The notes beneath the pieces are model-generated. The model saw only the letters and a program-made list of their open reading frames with translations, did no database searches and was not told where the DNA came from. The translations under genes were made by a program, and so were the position numbers. A stretch of DNA of 64,000 bases, taken from NCBI RefSeq assembly GCF_001029105.3, contig NZ_CP011808.2:186001-250000 (forward strand), written 5' to 3'. Source of the stretch: Pandoraea faecigallinarum (GTDB lineage Bacteria > Pseudomonadota > Gammaproteobacteria > Burkholderiales > Burkholderiaceae). Of the stretch, positions 1 through 9,295 are shown in pieces (within the stretch, counting starts at the first letter, position 1; every line of letters begins with the position of its first letter).

Positions 1-279
1 CCGGAACACGGCAACCTCCCGAGCATCTCGATAACCGCCGTCAACTGGGCCAGATCTGATTTCTCGAGATCGAGCTGCACGCCATTGGGCAGACGCACAT
101 GCACGCTGGCGATGATTTGCGGCTCAGGTGCAGAGGACTCAATCGTAATAGCGGGTGGTGTGCAGGCGATCGGTACGAATGTCGAGGTCACAGGCTCGGT
201 GACGGGCGTCATAACGGCACCTCCCCGTTTGTGCTCACGAATCAACTTGCGCAGTTGGTTGGCGTTGATTTGGGCCTTA

Positions 280-1183
280 GAATCTCTAACAAAATGAGTT
301 TACGGGGGCTGTTAACTCAAAGTGATTTTTGTTAACCTTTGCGCAGTCATCGCTGCGCAAAGGACATGGCCAAACCAATACTCGACGACGAACTGTGGGC
401 AATCATCCAGCCACTGCTGCCGCCACCGAAGCCTCGGCGCGCCCGCTATCCCGGGCGCAAGCCGCTGGACGATCGTGCCGTGCTCACGGGCATCCTGTTC
501 GTTCTGCAATCCGGCATCCCTTGGGAAATGCTGCCGCAGGAAATGGGCTGCGGCTCAGGCATGAGTTGCTGGCGACGGCTACATGCCTGGCAGAAGGCTG
601 GCGTCTGGGATCGTCTGCACGAGGTACTTCTGGCCAAGCTCCGTGCGGCCGATCGCATCGACTGGTCTCGTGTAGTCGTCGATTCCTCTTCTATCCGGGC
701 AGTGGGGTCGGGTCAAAAATAGGACCTAACCCCACAGATCGCGCGCGACCAGGTTCAAAGCACCACGTCCTGACCGACGCCCAAGGCATTCCACTGTCGC
801 TGATACTCACGGGCGCCAACCGCAACGACATTACCCAACTGCTGCCACTGATCGAGGCGATTCCTCCGATTCGAGGCAAGCGCCGTCGCCCCTTGTCTAA
901 ACCGCACATCGTTCAGGGTGATCGCGGCTACGACCACGACAAGTACCGCAAGCCCCTGCACGCCGTCGGCATCGCCACCGAGATTGCTCGCCGCGGCGAG
1001 CCTCACGGCAGCGGTCTTGGCAAGACGCGTTGGGTTGTCGAGCGAACGATCGCGTGGCTGCACAACTTCAAGCGATTGCGAGTCCGCTTCGAGCGCCTCG
1101 CAATCATTCACGAAGCCTTCCTGAAAATGGCTGGTTGCATCATCTGCTGGCGCCATCTCAGGAAATCATTTTGTTAGAGCTTC
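280..1183 (+). mobile_element. IS5-family element (IS427-like), 904 bp, complete
   Basis: Imperfect terminal inverted repeats are visible: GAATCTCTAACAAAATGA on the left and, reversed, GAAGCTCTAACAAAATGA on the right. A 3-bp target duplication TTA (277-279 and 1184-1186) flanks the element. The uninterrupted target is seen at 37036, which proves the insertion. The layout (two reading frames joined by a -1 shift, about 900 bp, 3-bp duplication) is typical of the IS427 and IS1031 groups. Confidence 0.93.
366..1177 (+). CDS. IS427-like transposase, two frames joined by a predicted -1 frameshift
   Basis: The first frame runs from ATG 366 (MAKPILDDELW) to TAG 722. The second continues in the -1 frame to 1177. 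The switch fits slippage on the A run in CAAAAATAGG at 715-724: the -1 reading gives QKIGPNPTDRARPGSKHH, which restores the family sequence. DDE-type features are visible, including VVVDSSSIRA, GDRGYDHDK and a C-terminal RWVVERTIAWL block carrying the catalytic glutamate. Both parts look intact, so the element may be active. Confidence 0.85.
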
Positions 1184-1416
1184 TTAAGCGCCAGCCGGGC
1201 AATCGACACGCCCGGCCGACGGCATAGCTCGACCAGTCGCCGCTTGGCGATGGGGTCGTAGTCACGTTTGCCGTTCGAACGTATGCGTACGACCCGCAGC
1301 GGGAAACAGTCGGTTTCGTTGAGTTCATTCATGTTTGCGTCCGCAAAAGTCTTTGCGGACGCAAGCTTGACCCCTGTCGAGCTACCGCGATAGGGCGTCC
1401 TTTAATGACGGCTTAC

Positions 1417-1480
1417 GATACTGCAGCTCCTTCTTGAGAACGCCGCGCGCTTGCACGAACAGGCTGCGATAGATTGACCT
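1417..1480 (-). pseudogene. IS30-family transposase fragment
   Basis: In the minus-strand frame the short stretch reads IYRSLFVQARGVLKKELQYR, a recognisable piece of the region of IS30 transposases near the SHE-x-IYRSL motif. It abuts the IS66 end at 1416 on one side and the start of an IS3 on the other. Nothing else of this IS30 remains here. Confidence 0.6.
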
Positions 1481-1536
1481 TGCCTCGAAACGACGTACAG
1501 CAGAGAAGTTGGATAATCTGTTGAACGGAGGTGGGT

Positions 1537-1832
1537 ATGGGCGAAAAAGGGGTACCGAATCGTCGCTACACGGATGAGTTCCGGGTGGAGGCGGCAAGAC
1601 TGGCAAATTCGGTGGGACACAATGAGGCGGCACGCCGTTTGGGGGTGCCGATGGCGACCCTCGGAAACTGGGCGCGCAAGCAGCGCGAAGGCGGGGCGGC
1701 CACGCCAGGCGCGGCAGCCTCTGTGAGCCGCGCCAAGCCCGGCGTATCGGAGCTGGAGGCGGAAGTCAGTCGGCTACGCAAGGAATTAGCCAGTGCGAAA
1801 CTCGATGTGGAAATCCTCTCAAAAGCGACGGC
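1537..1832 (+). pseudogene. IS3-family OrfA, 3' end lost to IS30
   Basis: ATG 1537 follows a good ribosome-binding site (ACGGAGGTGGGT). The product has an N-terminal helix-turn-helix (RYTDEFRVEAARLA, NEAARRLGVPMATLGNW) and a leucine-zipper-like tail (VSRLRKELASAKLDVEILS), as in OrfA of IS3-subgroup elements. Family similarity stops at 1832, where an IS30 begins. The matching OrfB C-terminus lies beyond the IS30 at 3280-3588. The N-terminal half of OrfB is missing, so more than a simple insertion happened. Confidence 0.8.
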
Positions 1833-3279
1833 GGATTCAACCGGTCGTCGCAACATCGGATTGTTGAACAGATTTTAGGTACTCGTCCAAGGCTTCCGCA
1901 GGCGTCTTCCAGCCAAGCATTTTGCGGGGCCTGGAGTTCAACGTGTTCGCAACAGCCTGGATCTCTCGAGCACTCCAGCGAGATAGATCCGTGCCCTTTG
2001 GAAAGTATTTTCGTAGAAGGCCGTTAGTGTTTTCGTTCGTACCACGCTGCCATGGGCTGTGCGGGTCAGCGAAGAACACCTTCACGCCGGATTCGATGGT
2101 GAAACGTGCGTGATCGGACAGCTCCTTGCCACGATCCCAAGTCAACGATCGCCACAAGTGGGCAGGCAGGTCCACCATGGTCTTCTTGAGTGCGTTGGCC
2201 ATCGTGACAGCTCCGTAGCCGGCCAGCGCGGGTCCGTTTTTGGTGCGTGGAATAAGTCGATAGCCTTTCTCACGAGGTAAGTGCACGAGCATCGTGAACC
2301 GGCTTGATCTTTCCACCAGCGTCCCAATGGCGGAACGATTCAGGCCAATGAGCAGGTCGCCTTCCCAATGGCCCGGCACAGCACGATCTTCCGCCTCTGC
2401 CGGCCGACTGGAAATCATCACCTCCTCGCTGACAGGCGCCCACGCCTTGGCACGCGCTCTTGCTCGGGGAACGCGCAACGCGCGTCCGGTGCGCAGGCAG
2501 CCCACCAGCTCACGCTTGAGCGCGCCGCGCCCTCGAATATAAAGAGCTTGATAAATGGCTTCGTGAGAGATGCGCATAGATTCGTCATCCGGGAAATCTA
2601 CCTGCAAGCGATTAGCGATTTGTTCAGGTGACCAGCCCTTGACCCACCTTCGGTCGCCGCGATGCGGTTTATTTCACCCCTTGAACGGTGCCTGCTTAGG
2701 CCCGGCAATTTCATGGCCCTCAGCGTCATGAACCTTGCCTTCCAGGCGCTCCTGCACATATTGACGCAGCCGCGCATTTGTTGCCAGCTTCGCTGGCTTT
2801 GGCCGTTTGGCAAACCGTTCCGCCTTCCACTGCGCGACCGAAGCACGATACTCGAGGCTACCGCCACGTGTCGCCGCATTGCGCGTGAGCTCTCGTGATA
2901 CGGTTGACGCACTTCGTCCGATACGGCGGGCGATCTCGCGCACACCGAGGCCTTGGACAGAAAGCAATGCTATCTCTTCTCGCTCAGCGAACGACAAGTA
3001 TCGACCCGAAATAGGTTTCGACATGAATAGTGGCATGCCGCCACGATAGCGGAACCAGCGCGAGCCTACCGCTTGAGATGCGCCCACCGCCTCCGCCGCT
3101 TTCTCGCTTGTAATGCCGGTCGCGATTTGTTGCCAAAAACGTCGCTCGATTTCATGTCCAAGCGAGGGTGCGCCCGGAGAGTACATCGCTGCTCGCCCTG
3201 GCAACCGATATACCTGCTTTGCACTTCTTCTCACGCAACACCTCGTCGATCAATGGTGTTGCGACGACCGGTTGAATCC
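1833..3279 (-). mobile_element. IS30-family element, 1447 bp
   Basis: The terminal inverted repeats are nearly perfect: GGATTCAACCGGTCGTCGCA at 1833 and its reverse complement ending at 3279. The bases GC border both ends and could be a 2-bp duplication. The element lies inside an IS3 whose middle part has been deleted. Deletion next to the insertion is a plausible cause. Confidence 0.88.
1837..3234 (-). pseudogene. IS30 transposase with an in-frame TGA
   Basis: A GTG start at 3234 opens a frame of about 465 codons that is interrupted only by TGA at 2674-2676 and then continues in the same frame to 1837. The N-terminal half has the IS30 helix-turn-helix (YLSFAEREEIALL, VREIARRIGRSASTVSREL). 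The second half carries the catalytic core: HWEGDLLIG, the central aspartate in LTWDRGKEL, and SPWQRGTNENTNGLLR. With a single nonsense codon and otherwise full family sequence, the gene is recently inactivated. A shorter protein could start at 2607 but would lack DNA binding. Confidence 0.85.
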
Positions 3280-3588
3280 GCCCAATACGTCAGCATTCGC
3301 TACAGCGAACGGCTGGCCGAAGCGGGCATCGAACCGTCGGTCGGCAGCCGGGGCGACAGCTATGACAACGCCTTGGCTGAAACGATCAACGGCTTGTACA
3401 AGGCTGAACTGATTCATCGCCGCACCTGGAAAACGCGGGAATCCGTTGAACTGGCAACGCTGGAGTTGGCGGCCTGGTTCAATCATCATCGGTTGATGGA
3501 ACCCCTCAGCTATATCCCGCCCGCCGAAGCTGAGGCAAACCACTATCGGCAACTTGAAACAGCTGCCACTGAACCCGCATTAACTTAA
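3280..3588 (+). pseudogene. IS3-family OrfB, C-terminal third
   Basis: The frame reads AQYVSIRYSERLAEAGIEPS, GDSYDNALAETINGLYKAEL and ends EAEANHYRQLETAATEPALT. This is the C-terminal part of the DDE integrase core of IS3-subgroup transposases, with the catalytic glutamate in NALAETINGLYK. The N-terminus is replaced by the IS30 end at 3279. It pairs with OrfA at 1537-1832. Confidence 0.85.
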
Positions 3589-3650
3589 ACCAACCAGCCT
3601 CCACGATTTTGAACTGACCCCCGAGAGTTGGACACGACCTTGGAGGTTCC

Positions 3651-4169
3651 GTGAGGAAATTCGATGCAAAGTTTAAAGAGAAGGTGGTTCGCGAGTACCT
3701 TGCTGGCAAAGGGGGGTATAAGCTCCTTGCGGCGAAATTCGGTATTGCAGAAAGCATGGTGAGGCGCTGGGTCGCGGCATATCGTCACCATGGTAACGCT
3801 GGGCTCATCCGGCAGCGTGGTGCTTACACCATTGAGTTCAAGCTTGAGGTGGTGCACCGCGGCGTGGCTGAGAACCTTTCCTGTCGAGAGCTGGCTGCCA
3901 TTTACAATATCGGCAATCCGCATAGCATCAGGATGTGGCAACAACAGAAAGCACGGGGGGAGCTCCGTTCGCTCAAGAGCATGCGCCTGTCGGGACGGGA
4001 TGTTTCGGTGCCAGCCAAGAAAAAGACCTCGAACCAGTCGTTGGAAGCTCCGCGATCTGATGAGTCAGACCAACTGCTTCGTGAGAATCAGCAGTTACGC
4101 GCGGAGGTCGCGTACCTAAAAAAATTCAATGCCTTGGTTCTAGCAAAGAAGTTGGCTCGGCAGAAATAG
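3651..4169 (+). CDS. IS150-group OrfA
   Basis: GTG 3651 follows TTGGAGGTTCC. The 172-residue protein has two helix-turn-helix repeats (GGYKLLAAKFGIAESMVRRW and LSCRELAAIYNIGNPHSIRMW) and a C-terminal coiled coil (QLLRENQQLRAEVAYLKK), as in IS150-type OrfA. A run of seven A at about 4120 can shift ribosomes to -1. That reading stays open through the OrfB start and would give the OrfAB transposase. Confidence 0.88.
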   Translation: MRKFDAKFKEKVVREYLAGKGGYKLLAAKFGIAESMVRRWVAAYRHHGNAGLIRQRGAYTIEFKLEVVHRGVAENLSCRELAAIYNIGNPHSIRMWQQQKARGELRSLKSMRLSGRDVSVPAKKKTSNQSLEAPRSDESDQLLRENQQLRAEVAYLKKFNALVLAKKLARQK

Positions 4170-4177
4170 CCAAAATA

Positions 4178-5014
4178 GTGCTTGAACTGAGGCAGGAATT
4201 CCCCTTGACCGATCTTCTCCAGGCTGCGAGGTTGCCACGCAGTACGTACTACTATCGGATCAAAACGCTGGCCACCCCAGACCGGCATGGTGGGCTCAAG
4301 GCGAAGATTCAGGCGGTCTATGCTGCACATCGCGGCTTGTATGGCTATCGTCGCATCACCTTGACTATCCGCAGTGATGGCGAGCTGGTCAATCACAAGA
4401 AGGTGCAGCGCCTCATGAACGAATTGGGAATCAGGTCGAGGGTGCGCAGGAAGAAGTTCCGGTCGTACCAGGGCGAAATCGGCGAGGCCGCGCCAAACCT
4501 GCTCAATCGTGAATTCACCGCGTCGGGCCCAAACGAGAAGTGGGTTACCGATGTGACCGAGTTCCGGGTCGCGGGGAAAAAGCTGTACCTTTCTCCGGTC
4601 ATGGACCTCTACAATGGGGAAATTGTTGCCTACGAGTCGAGCTATCGCCCCGACTTCCCGATGGTCATGGGCATGCTCAGGAAAGCTGTCAAGAAACGCA
4701 GAAATGCGGCTACACCGATGCTTCATTCAGACCAGGGTTGGCACTATCGCATGCAACCGTACCGAGCGGCACTGGCGCGCTATGGAATGAAGCAAAGCAT
4801 GTCGAGAAAAGGAAATTGCTTCGATAACGCGGCCATGGAGAGCTTCTTTGGCACTCTGAAGGCCGAGTACTTCCATCTCTCGGACTTCGAAGACGTCGAC
4901 GCATTACGAGTAGGTCTGAAGGGCTACATCGACTACTACAACCGGCGCCGCATCAAATCGAAACTTGGTGGACTGAGTCCCGTGGAATATCGAATGCGAG
5001 CGGGAAAAAACTAA
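4178..5014 (+). CDS. IS150-group OrfB transposase
   Basis: The 278-residue integrase-like protein lies in the -1 frame relative to OrfA. The N-terminal helical region is LELRQEFPLTDLLQAARLPR. The DDE core is complete: first aspartate in WVTDVTEF, second in HSDQGWHY, glutamate in NAAMESFFGTLKAEYF. The ending (RRRIKSKLGGLSPVEYR) is the usual one. The element appears competent. Confidence 0.92.
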   Translation: MLELRQEFPLTDLLQAARLPRSTYYYRIKTLATPDRHGGLKAKIQAVYAAHRGLYGYRRITLTIRSDGELVNHKKVQRLMNELGIRSRVRRKKFRSYQGEIGEAAPNLLNREFTASGPNEKWVTDVTEFRVAGKKLYLSPVMDLYNGEIVAYESSYRPDFPMVMGMLRKAVKKRRNAATPMLHSDQGWHYRMQPYRAALARYGMKQSMSRKGNCFDNAAMESFFGTLKAEYFHLSDFEDVDALRVGLKGYIDYYNRRRIKSKLGGLSPVEYRMRAGKN

Positions 5015-5122
5015 CGCTTCAACGTCCAACTCTCGGGGTTCAGTTCACTCCCGGGGCGGTTCACCCTCGTCTCGGAATGGTTTTCGACGACGAACTTGGG
5101 GGGTGCGAACGCGCGTGTCAGC

Positions 5123-6329
5123 TGTATTAGCTGAGACTTGATCTGACAGGTAGTCGGAAGGATTAAGCGGTCACGGCAGCTGAATGAGGAATGAGTTTCT
5201 CCTTGGCGAGCGAGAGAGAATCGAGGAAAGTCTGCATGGGCGTCTTGCCATAGCACCATCGACCTTGATGTTCTCGCCGCGTGTTGTACTCGTCAAGCCA
5301 GTGGTCGAGGTCGGCCTGCAGTGCGGGGATGCAGTCGTAGATTTTCCTGCGAAAGGCGATGCGATAGAACTCGTTGAGCATCGTCTTGTGCAACCGCTCG
5401 ACGATACCGTTGGTCTGGGGCGACCTGGCCCGAGTACGGGTGTGGTCGATGTTTTCCACCGCCAGATAGAGCTCATACTCGTGATGCTCGGGGTTACCGC
5501 AATATTCGGTGCCACGATCGGTCAGGATGCGCATAAGCGGGATGCCGTGGCTATCGAAGAAGGGCAGAACGCGGTCGTTGAGCAGATCAGCCGCCGGCAG
5601 TGGCGTCTTGCGATCGTAGAGCTTGGCGAATGCGACCTTCGAGTAGGTATCGACGAACGTCTGCTGGTAGACCCGGCCCACCCCTTTGAGCGTGCCGACG
5701 TAGAAGGTGTCCTGAGCGCCGCAGTAGCCGGGACACTCTGACTCGAATTCGCCGTGCGTTTCTTTCTCAAGCTTGGCCCGCTCGAGCGAGGCGAGCTGGG
5801 TCTCGGTGAGCACCAGCCCTTCCTGCGCAGATTTGGCCTCCAACGCCGTCAGGCGTTTGTTCATGGTCTCGAGGTCGTGACGTAGCCAGATGCTGCGCAC
5901 GCCCTGAGGCGAGACGTGCAGCGCATGACGCTTGAGCACCTCATTGGCGATGCGGATCTGGCCGTACGCGGGCAACTCCAGGGCCAGCTCGACCACTGCG
6001 GCTTCGACCTGCGGATCCACGCGATTCTTGGGCTGCGGGCGCCGCCGAGAGATTTCCTGCAGGGCGGCTTCGCCGCCCGTCTCGTACAGTTCTTTGAATC
6101 GGTAAAAACTGTCGCGTGAATAGCCCATCACGCGACACGCTTGACTGACATTACCGAGCTGGCGGGCTAGCTCGAGAATTCCGACTTTGGCACGAATGAC
6201 TTTCTGATCTTGCGTCATGGTGGACTCCTTGCGGTTCAGGGACCGCAACGTTGCCGTCACTGGATGCGACGAACAACGCTGTGCCCCGGGAGAAACCGAC
6301 AGCTGTCAGATTTAGTCTAGGCTATTACA
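5123..6329 (-). mobile_element. IS481-family element, 1207 bp, complete
   Basis: Inverted repeats related to TGTAATAGCCTAGACTAAAT mark both ends. A perfect 7-bp target duplication tgtcagc occupies 5116-5122 and 6330-6336. The intact sequence at 28585-28591, in the paralogous gene, carries this target once, which confirms the boundaries. Confidence 0.95.
5163..6218 (-). CDS. IS481-family transposase
   Basis: ATG 6218 follows AAGGAGTCCACC. The 351-residue protein begins [20 protein letters not shown] with a helix-turn-helix ([20 protein letters not shown]) and an integrase core with aspartates in [10 protein letters not shown] and [10 protein letters not shown] and the glutamate in [14 protein letters not shown]. 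The length is normal for IS481 and no lesion is seen. Confidence 0.93.
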   Translation of the reverse strand: MTQDQKVIRAKVGILELARQLGNVSQACRVMGYSRDSFYRFKELYETGGEAALQEISRRRPQPKNRVDPQVEAAVVELALELPAYGQIRIANEVLKRHALHVSPQGVRSIWLRHDLETMNKRLTALEAKSAQEGLVLTETQLASLERAKLEKETHGEFESECPGYCGAQDTFYVGTLKGVGRVYQQTFVDTYSKVAFAKLYDRKTPLPAADLLNDRVLPFFDSHGIPLMRILTDRGTEYCGNPEHHEYELYLAVENIDHTRTRARSPQTNGIVERLHKTMLNEFYRIAFRRKIYDCIPALQADLDHWLDEYNTRREHQGRWCYGKTPMQTFLDSLSLAKEKLIPHSAAVTA

Positions 6330-7561
6330 TGTCAGCCTTCTTCCGGACGCGATCGTTTGCTGCTGTCTCTATGTCCCGTGTGCGTCCGGCGCCGTGCCGA
6401 CGGGCAAGCCAAGCCGCGCCTTCACATGTCCGGTGTCACGGCGTATCCGGTCTTGCGTCGAGGCGGGCTGCTCACCGCAATCGATGATCACCTCCTCATG
6501 CTCGCGTAGGAGGCGCTCGAACTCCGAGCCCTGCGCCCAAGTTCCGTTTTCACCTGCGTCCCCCTCCCGGATCAACTGCATGACGGGGGGGCGATACTTC
6601 AAGAAGTCTAACAGTCTGAGGAAGTCCTGCCGAATTGCTTCGTTTTTTTGGAAGTCAGTTTCCAAGCCTTGCTGCTGAGCGAGCGCTTCCGCGTCAAGCA
6701 GTTTGCACAGCAGCTCGCGCCCTTGCGCGTCAGGGATCGATATCGCACCGGTCTGGATTCCCAACAGAATCAAGCAAAGTCGACTTTTCTCGGCATCCGC
6801 CGTCACGCGCCACTGAGGCAACGATTCCGTGCCGCTTAACGCGCCATTGACAGGGTTGCTCCGCGGTAAAGCCAGTGACGCCTCGTAGTGCGCTGCTGCA
6901 ACCCTAGACACACGCGCCTTGATGTATTCAGTGGTATAGGCGCTCTCCGCGCGAACCGTCGCCGATCTGATCATTTCCAACTGGGGCGCGAATATTTCAA
7001 CAAGGTTTTCGCGCGCGTCTTCGCGCTCTATCGCCCAGCCTTGCCCTAAGAAGCTGGTGATCAACAGCCCCCCCGCGGCTAGCGCCAAATGCGGTGCCGC
7101 GCATAAGATCGCCGCAGCGGCGATCAGCCCAAATAACAATCCGAAGTCCGCGAACAACTTTTCCGCAAAGCCCGGCACCAGCTCGGGTAGTTTATTGATG
7201 ACTTCGTGTTTCGCAACATCTAATAATTGCGCCGCTTGAGCCAATTCAAAAAGGATTTCGGGGCGCTCCACCGGCCCAAGTTTGCACTTTTTCTCCACAT
7301 GCTCGATGTGGCTAAGACAGTTGTGCAATGCGGCACAACCTGCAACACTGCCGCCGATCGTATCAAAATCGCGTCGGAATCTAGGAATGTTGTTCAGAAA
7401 ATCGCGCAGTGCGCGTCTAAGCGTTGAATTAACAATGACTTGGTCCGGTGCTATGGACGCGGGGTGCTGGGTCCGCGCCAATGAGCGCAGCGCGTTGTTT
7501 CCGACTTCATTAACCATGGCAGAGTTCTTTCGGCAGTCCGTCTTGAACAATTCGTTTTTGC

Positions 7562-8405
7562 GGCTCTGTCGCGATAACGAAGTTACGCCGAAGCGAAGCC
7601 AGTGTCGCGTTGGTTTTTACGCGGCCAGTGCATAGAATTGCTCAGCAGGGGACGCACGGCGTGCCTTGGGGGCAAGCATCTGCCCCTTACGAATCATGTG
7701 CATGGCCTCGATGCCGCCCAGGACGATGCGGGCACAACGGAAATTCTGGAAACCCAGCATCGGTCTGACGCGCCGTTTGATCGCGCGGTGGTCCTGCTCG
7801 ACAAGGTTGTTCAGGTAGTTGTTCTGGCGGATTTTGATGGGCGTCTCGCGCTGGGCGCCCAGCGCCTGCAGCGCGGCGCGGTTCGCCCCGCTTTTGTCAA
7901 CGGTGACGGTCGTCGGCGTGCCCCGCCCGGCGGTGGCTTTTTCGAAGAACCGGCGCGCGGCGGCGGTATCGCGGCGTGCGCATAGCAGAAAATCAATGGT
8001 GTGGCCCGCCTTGTCCACCGCCCGGTAGAGGTATTTCCACTGGCCTCTGACCCTAATATAGGTCTCGTCTATGCGCCAGCTCTCACCGACTGGGCGCAGG
8101 CGGCGACGTATCGCTTTCTCGAAAACCGGCAGCCACTTGATCACCCAACGATGGATCGTCGAGTGGTCCACCGCCACGCCTCGCTCGGCCATCATTTCCT
8201 CCAGATCTCGCGAGCTCAGCGAATCGGCTACGTACCAGCGCACGCACTGTAAAATAACCTCCAACGGGTAGTGCAGTCGCTTCAGGACCTTGGCGATGCC
8301 TGCGGGCAAGGGCTTTCTCAGCGGTTTGGCTGCTCACTTCATCGACGGGGTTCCCGGCGCTCGAAACCGTAGAGTCTACCTGACTACCCCTAGGGCGACG
8401 GAACC
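7562..8405 (-). mobile_element. IS6-family element, 844 bp
   Basis: The left end GGCTCTGTCGCGATAACG and the right end, reversed, GGTTCCGTCGCCCTAGG match the ends of the copy at 19863-20706, which has the same length. No 8-bp duplication is visible (gtttttgc versus ggatttcc). This is common for IS6 elements after cointegrate formation and recombination. Confidence 0.88.
7617..8309 (-). CDS. IS6-family transposase, N-terminus slightly shortened
   Basis: The family start at 8342 (ATG AAG) is followed at once by TGA, where the other copy has CGC. Translation would therefore have to begin at an alternative codon such as TTG 8309, giving 230 residues. The core is intact: LSSRDLEEMMAERGV helix-turn-helix, first aspartate in WRIDETYIRVRG, second in VTVDKSGANR, glutamate in LVEQDHRAIKRR. 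Whether the shortened form is made is uncertain. Confidence 0.75.
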   Translation of the reverse strand: MPAGIAKVLKRLHYPLEVILQCVRWYVADSLSSRDLEEMMAERGVAVDHSTIHRWVIKWLPVFEKAIRRRLRPVGESWRIDETYIRVRGQWKYLYRAVDKAGHTIDFLLCARRDTAAARRFFEKATAGRGTPTTVTVDKSGANRAALQALGAQRETPIKIRQNNYLNNLVEQDHRAIKRRVRPMLGFQNFRCARIVLGGIEAMHMIRKGQMLAPKARRASPAEQFYALAA

Positions 8406-8489
8406 GGATTTCCCGATAGTTGTTCGGTCACAAGGATCGCCCGCCAAGGTGCACGCCTCAGGTGTTCGCCCGATAGTGGCTTCGCCTAA

Positions 8490-8800
8490 GTCTTGACGAA
8501 CTTCGCTGGCATCAGCTTGACCTGATGGCCCATCTCCATCAATCGTCGTGCCCAATGCTGGGTGCCGCCGCACGCCTCCATTCCGATGAGGCACGGTTCG
8601 CGATTCGCAAAATGCTCGAGGAATGCCGCGCGCTTCAACTGCGTGTTCACGATCTCGCCCGTGCTGACGTCCACCCAGTGAAGCTGGAAGACGTGCTTCG
8701 CAATGTCCACTCCGACCGTCGTCTACTTCATTTGGACCCTCCGGTTTGCCCTGTGAAGACCTCTATGATCTTCCATCTTGGCAGTCGTATGCTCGCGCCC
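8490..8800 (-). pseudogene. IS1111-type (IS110 family) 5' fragment
   Basis: The fragment reads VDIAKHVFQLHWVDVSTGEI, FLEHFANREPCLIGMEACGG and GHQVKLMPAKFVKT, then stops. It corresponds to about the first 80 residues of the transposases at 55473 and 61415. The upstream non-coding part (8711-8800, ending in the CTCTATGATCTTCCATCTTG block) also matches the leader of the copy at 61136-62566. The RuvC-like first aspartate (VDIAK) is present; the rest is deleted. Confidence 0.85.
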
Positions 8801-9111
8801 GTTTACAGGACTTGAGTCGAGTAGCGCATTTTCGTTGCCGCTTGCGAGTTGCTGATAGGGTCCTGTGCGGCCCCCAGAGAACGCGCCGTCGCGGCCAATT
8901 CGCACTGGATCACATGGTGACAGTGTGGGCAACGGCCATGAAGGCCGCCCTCGGGCGAACACCTGAGATGAGTTACCGGGTGGCGCAGGGTAACCCCCCG
9001 CCAGCGCTCCCACAGAACCGTACGCGTGTTGATTTTCACCATATTTTTCTGACATACAACCCTCCGTACAAACAGGAAATTAACAAATTCCTCCTGTACG
9101 TGAAATCAGGG
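8801..9111. other. no recognised gene
   Basis: A minus-strand frame (9042-8803) includes LRCSPEGGLHGRCPHCHHVI, with a CxxC-type pair, but no family was recognised and both sides are truncated IS elements. It is probably the remnant of another mobile element. Confidence 0.3.
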
Positions 9112-9295
9112 CAGGGTCAGATCGGTCACGATCTTGCGTGGCACCGGATTCGAGCCCAGCACGCGCTTGAAGAAGCGTTTGGCGGCCGCCGTGTCGCGCC
9201 GTTTTTGCAGCAGGATGTCGAGTTCCGCGCGATGCTCGTCGACGGCGCGCCACAGCAGGTATGGTTCACCGCGCAGGCTCACGAACATCTCGTCG
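9112..9295 (-). pseudogene. IS6-family transposase internal fragment
   Basis: The frame reads RGEPYLLWRAVDEHRAELDI and KRRDTAAAKRFFKRVLGSNP. It is nearly the same as part of the IS6 remnant at 17603-18167. It is cut on the right by the end of the IS6 at 9296 and has no start or stop of its own. Confidence 0.8.

Larger units (their letters stand above)
1..1332 (-). pseudogene. tnpA: IS66 TnpA, split by an IS427-type element
   Basis: Reading leftward from the ATG at 1332, the product starts MNELNETDCFPL and matches the intact 146-residue TnpA at 36744-37184. It is interrupted after about 49 codons by the element at 280-1183, with TTA duplicated at both junctions, and resumes at 279. The stop lies before the window. 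TnpA is the small accessory protein of IS66 elements, with a helix-turn-helix-like N-terminus. The insertion makes it non-functional. Confidence 0.85.
1..1416 (-). mobile_element. IS66-family element, right-hand part, cut by window start
   Basis: The sequence matches 36762-37268 of the second IS66 copy except for the inserted IS at 280-1183. The terminal inverted repeat, read leftward from 1416, begins GTAAGCCGTCATTAAAGGAC. Only the end carrying tnpA is inside the window. The eight bases to its right (gatactgc) are followed by an IS30 fragment, so this element itself landed in an IS. Confidence 0.85.
3610..5047 (+). mobile_element. IS3-family element (IS150 group), 1438 bp, complete
   Basis: The left end TGAACTGACCCCCGAGAGTT and the reversed right end TGAACTGAACCCCGAGAGTT are a clear inverted repeat. 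Two frames, OrfA and OrfB, fill the interior. No 3-4 bp target duplication is visible (attt on the left, ctcc on the right), so one flank has probably been rearranged since insertion. Confidence 0.9.
5048..7517 (-). pseudogene. effector-like protein, broken paralogue of the gene at 27371-28948
   Basis: ATG 7517 starts MVNEVGNNALRSLARTQHPA, closely matching the intact paralogue MANDRVGNNALRPSAQTQYL at 27371. Similarity runs through the whole protein: TM-like hydrophobic segment near residues 150-180, AESAYTTEYIKARVSRVAAA, QWRVTADAEKSRLCLIL. Three lesions are visible. A 2-nt insertion near 6397 ends the frame at 6369. An IS481 lies at 5123-6329 with duplication of TGTCAGC. The remaining coding sequence stops at about 5048 beside an IS3, so the last roughly 110 codons are gone. 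Function is unknown; no catalytic motif was recognised. Confidence 0.8.
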
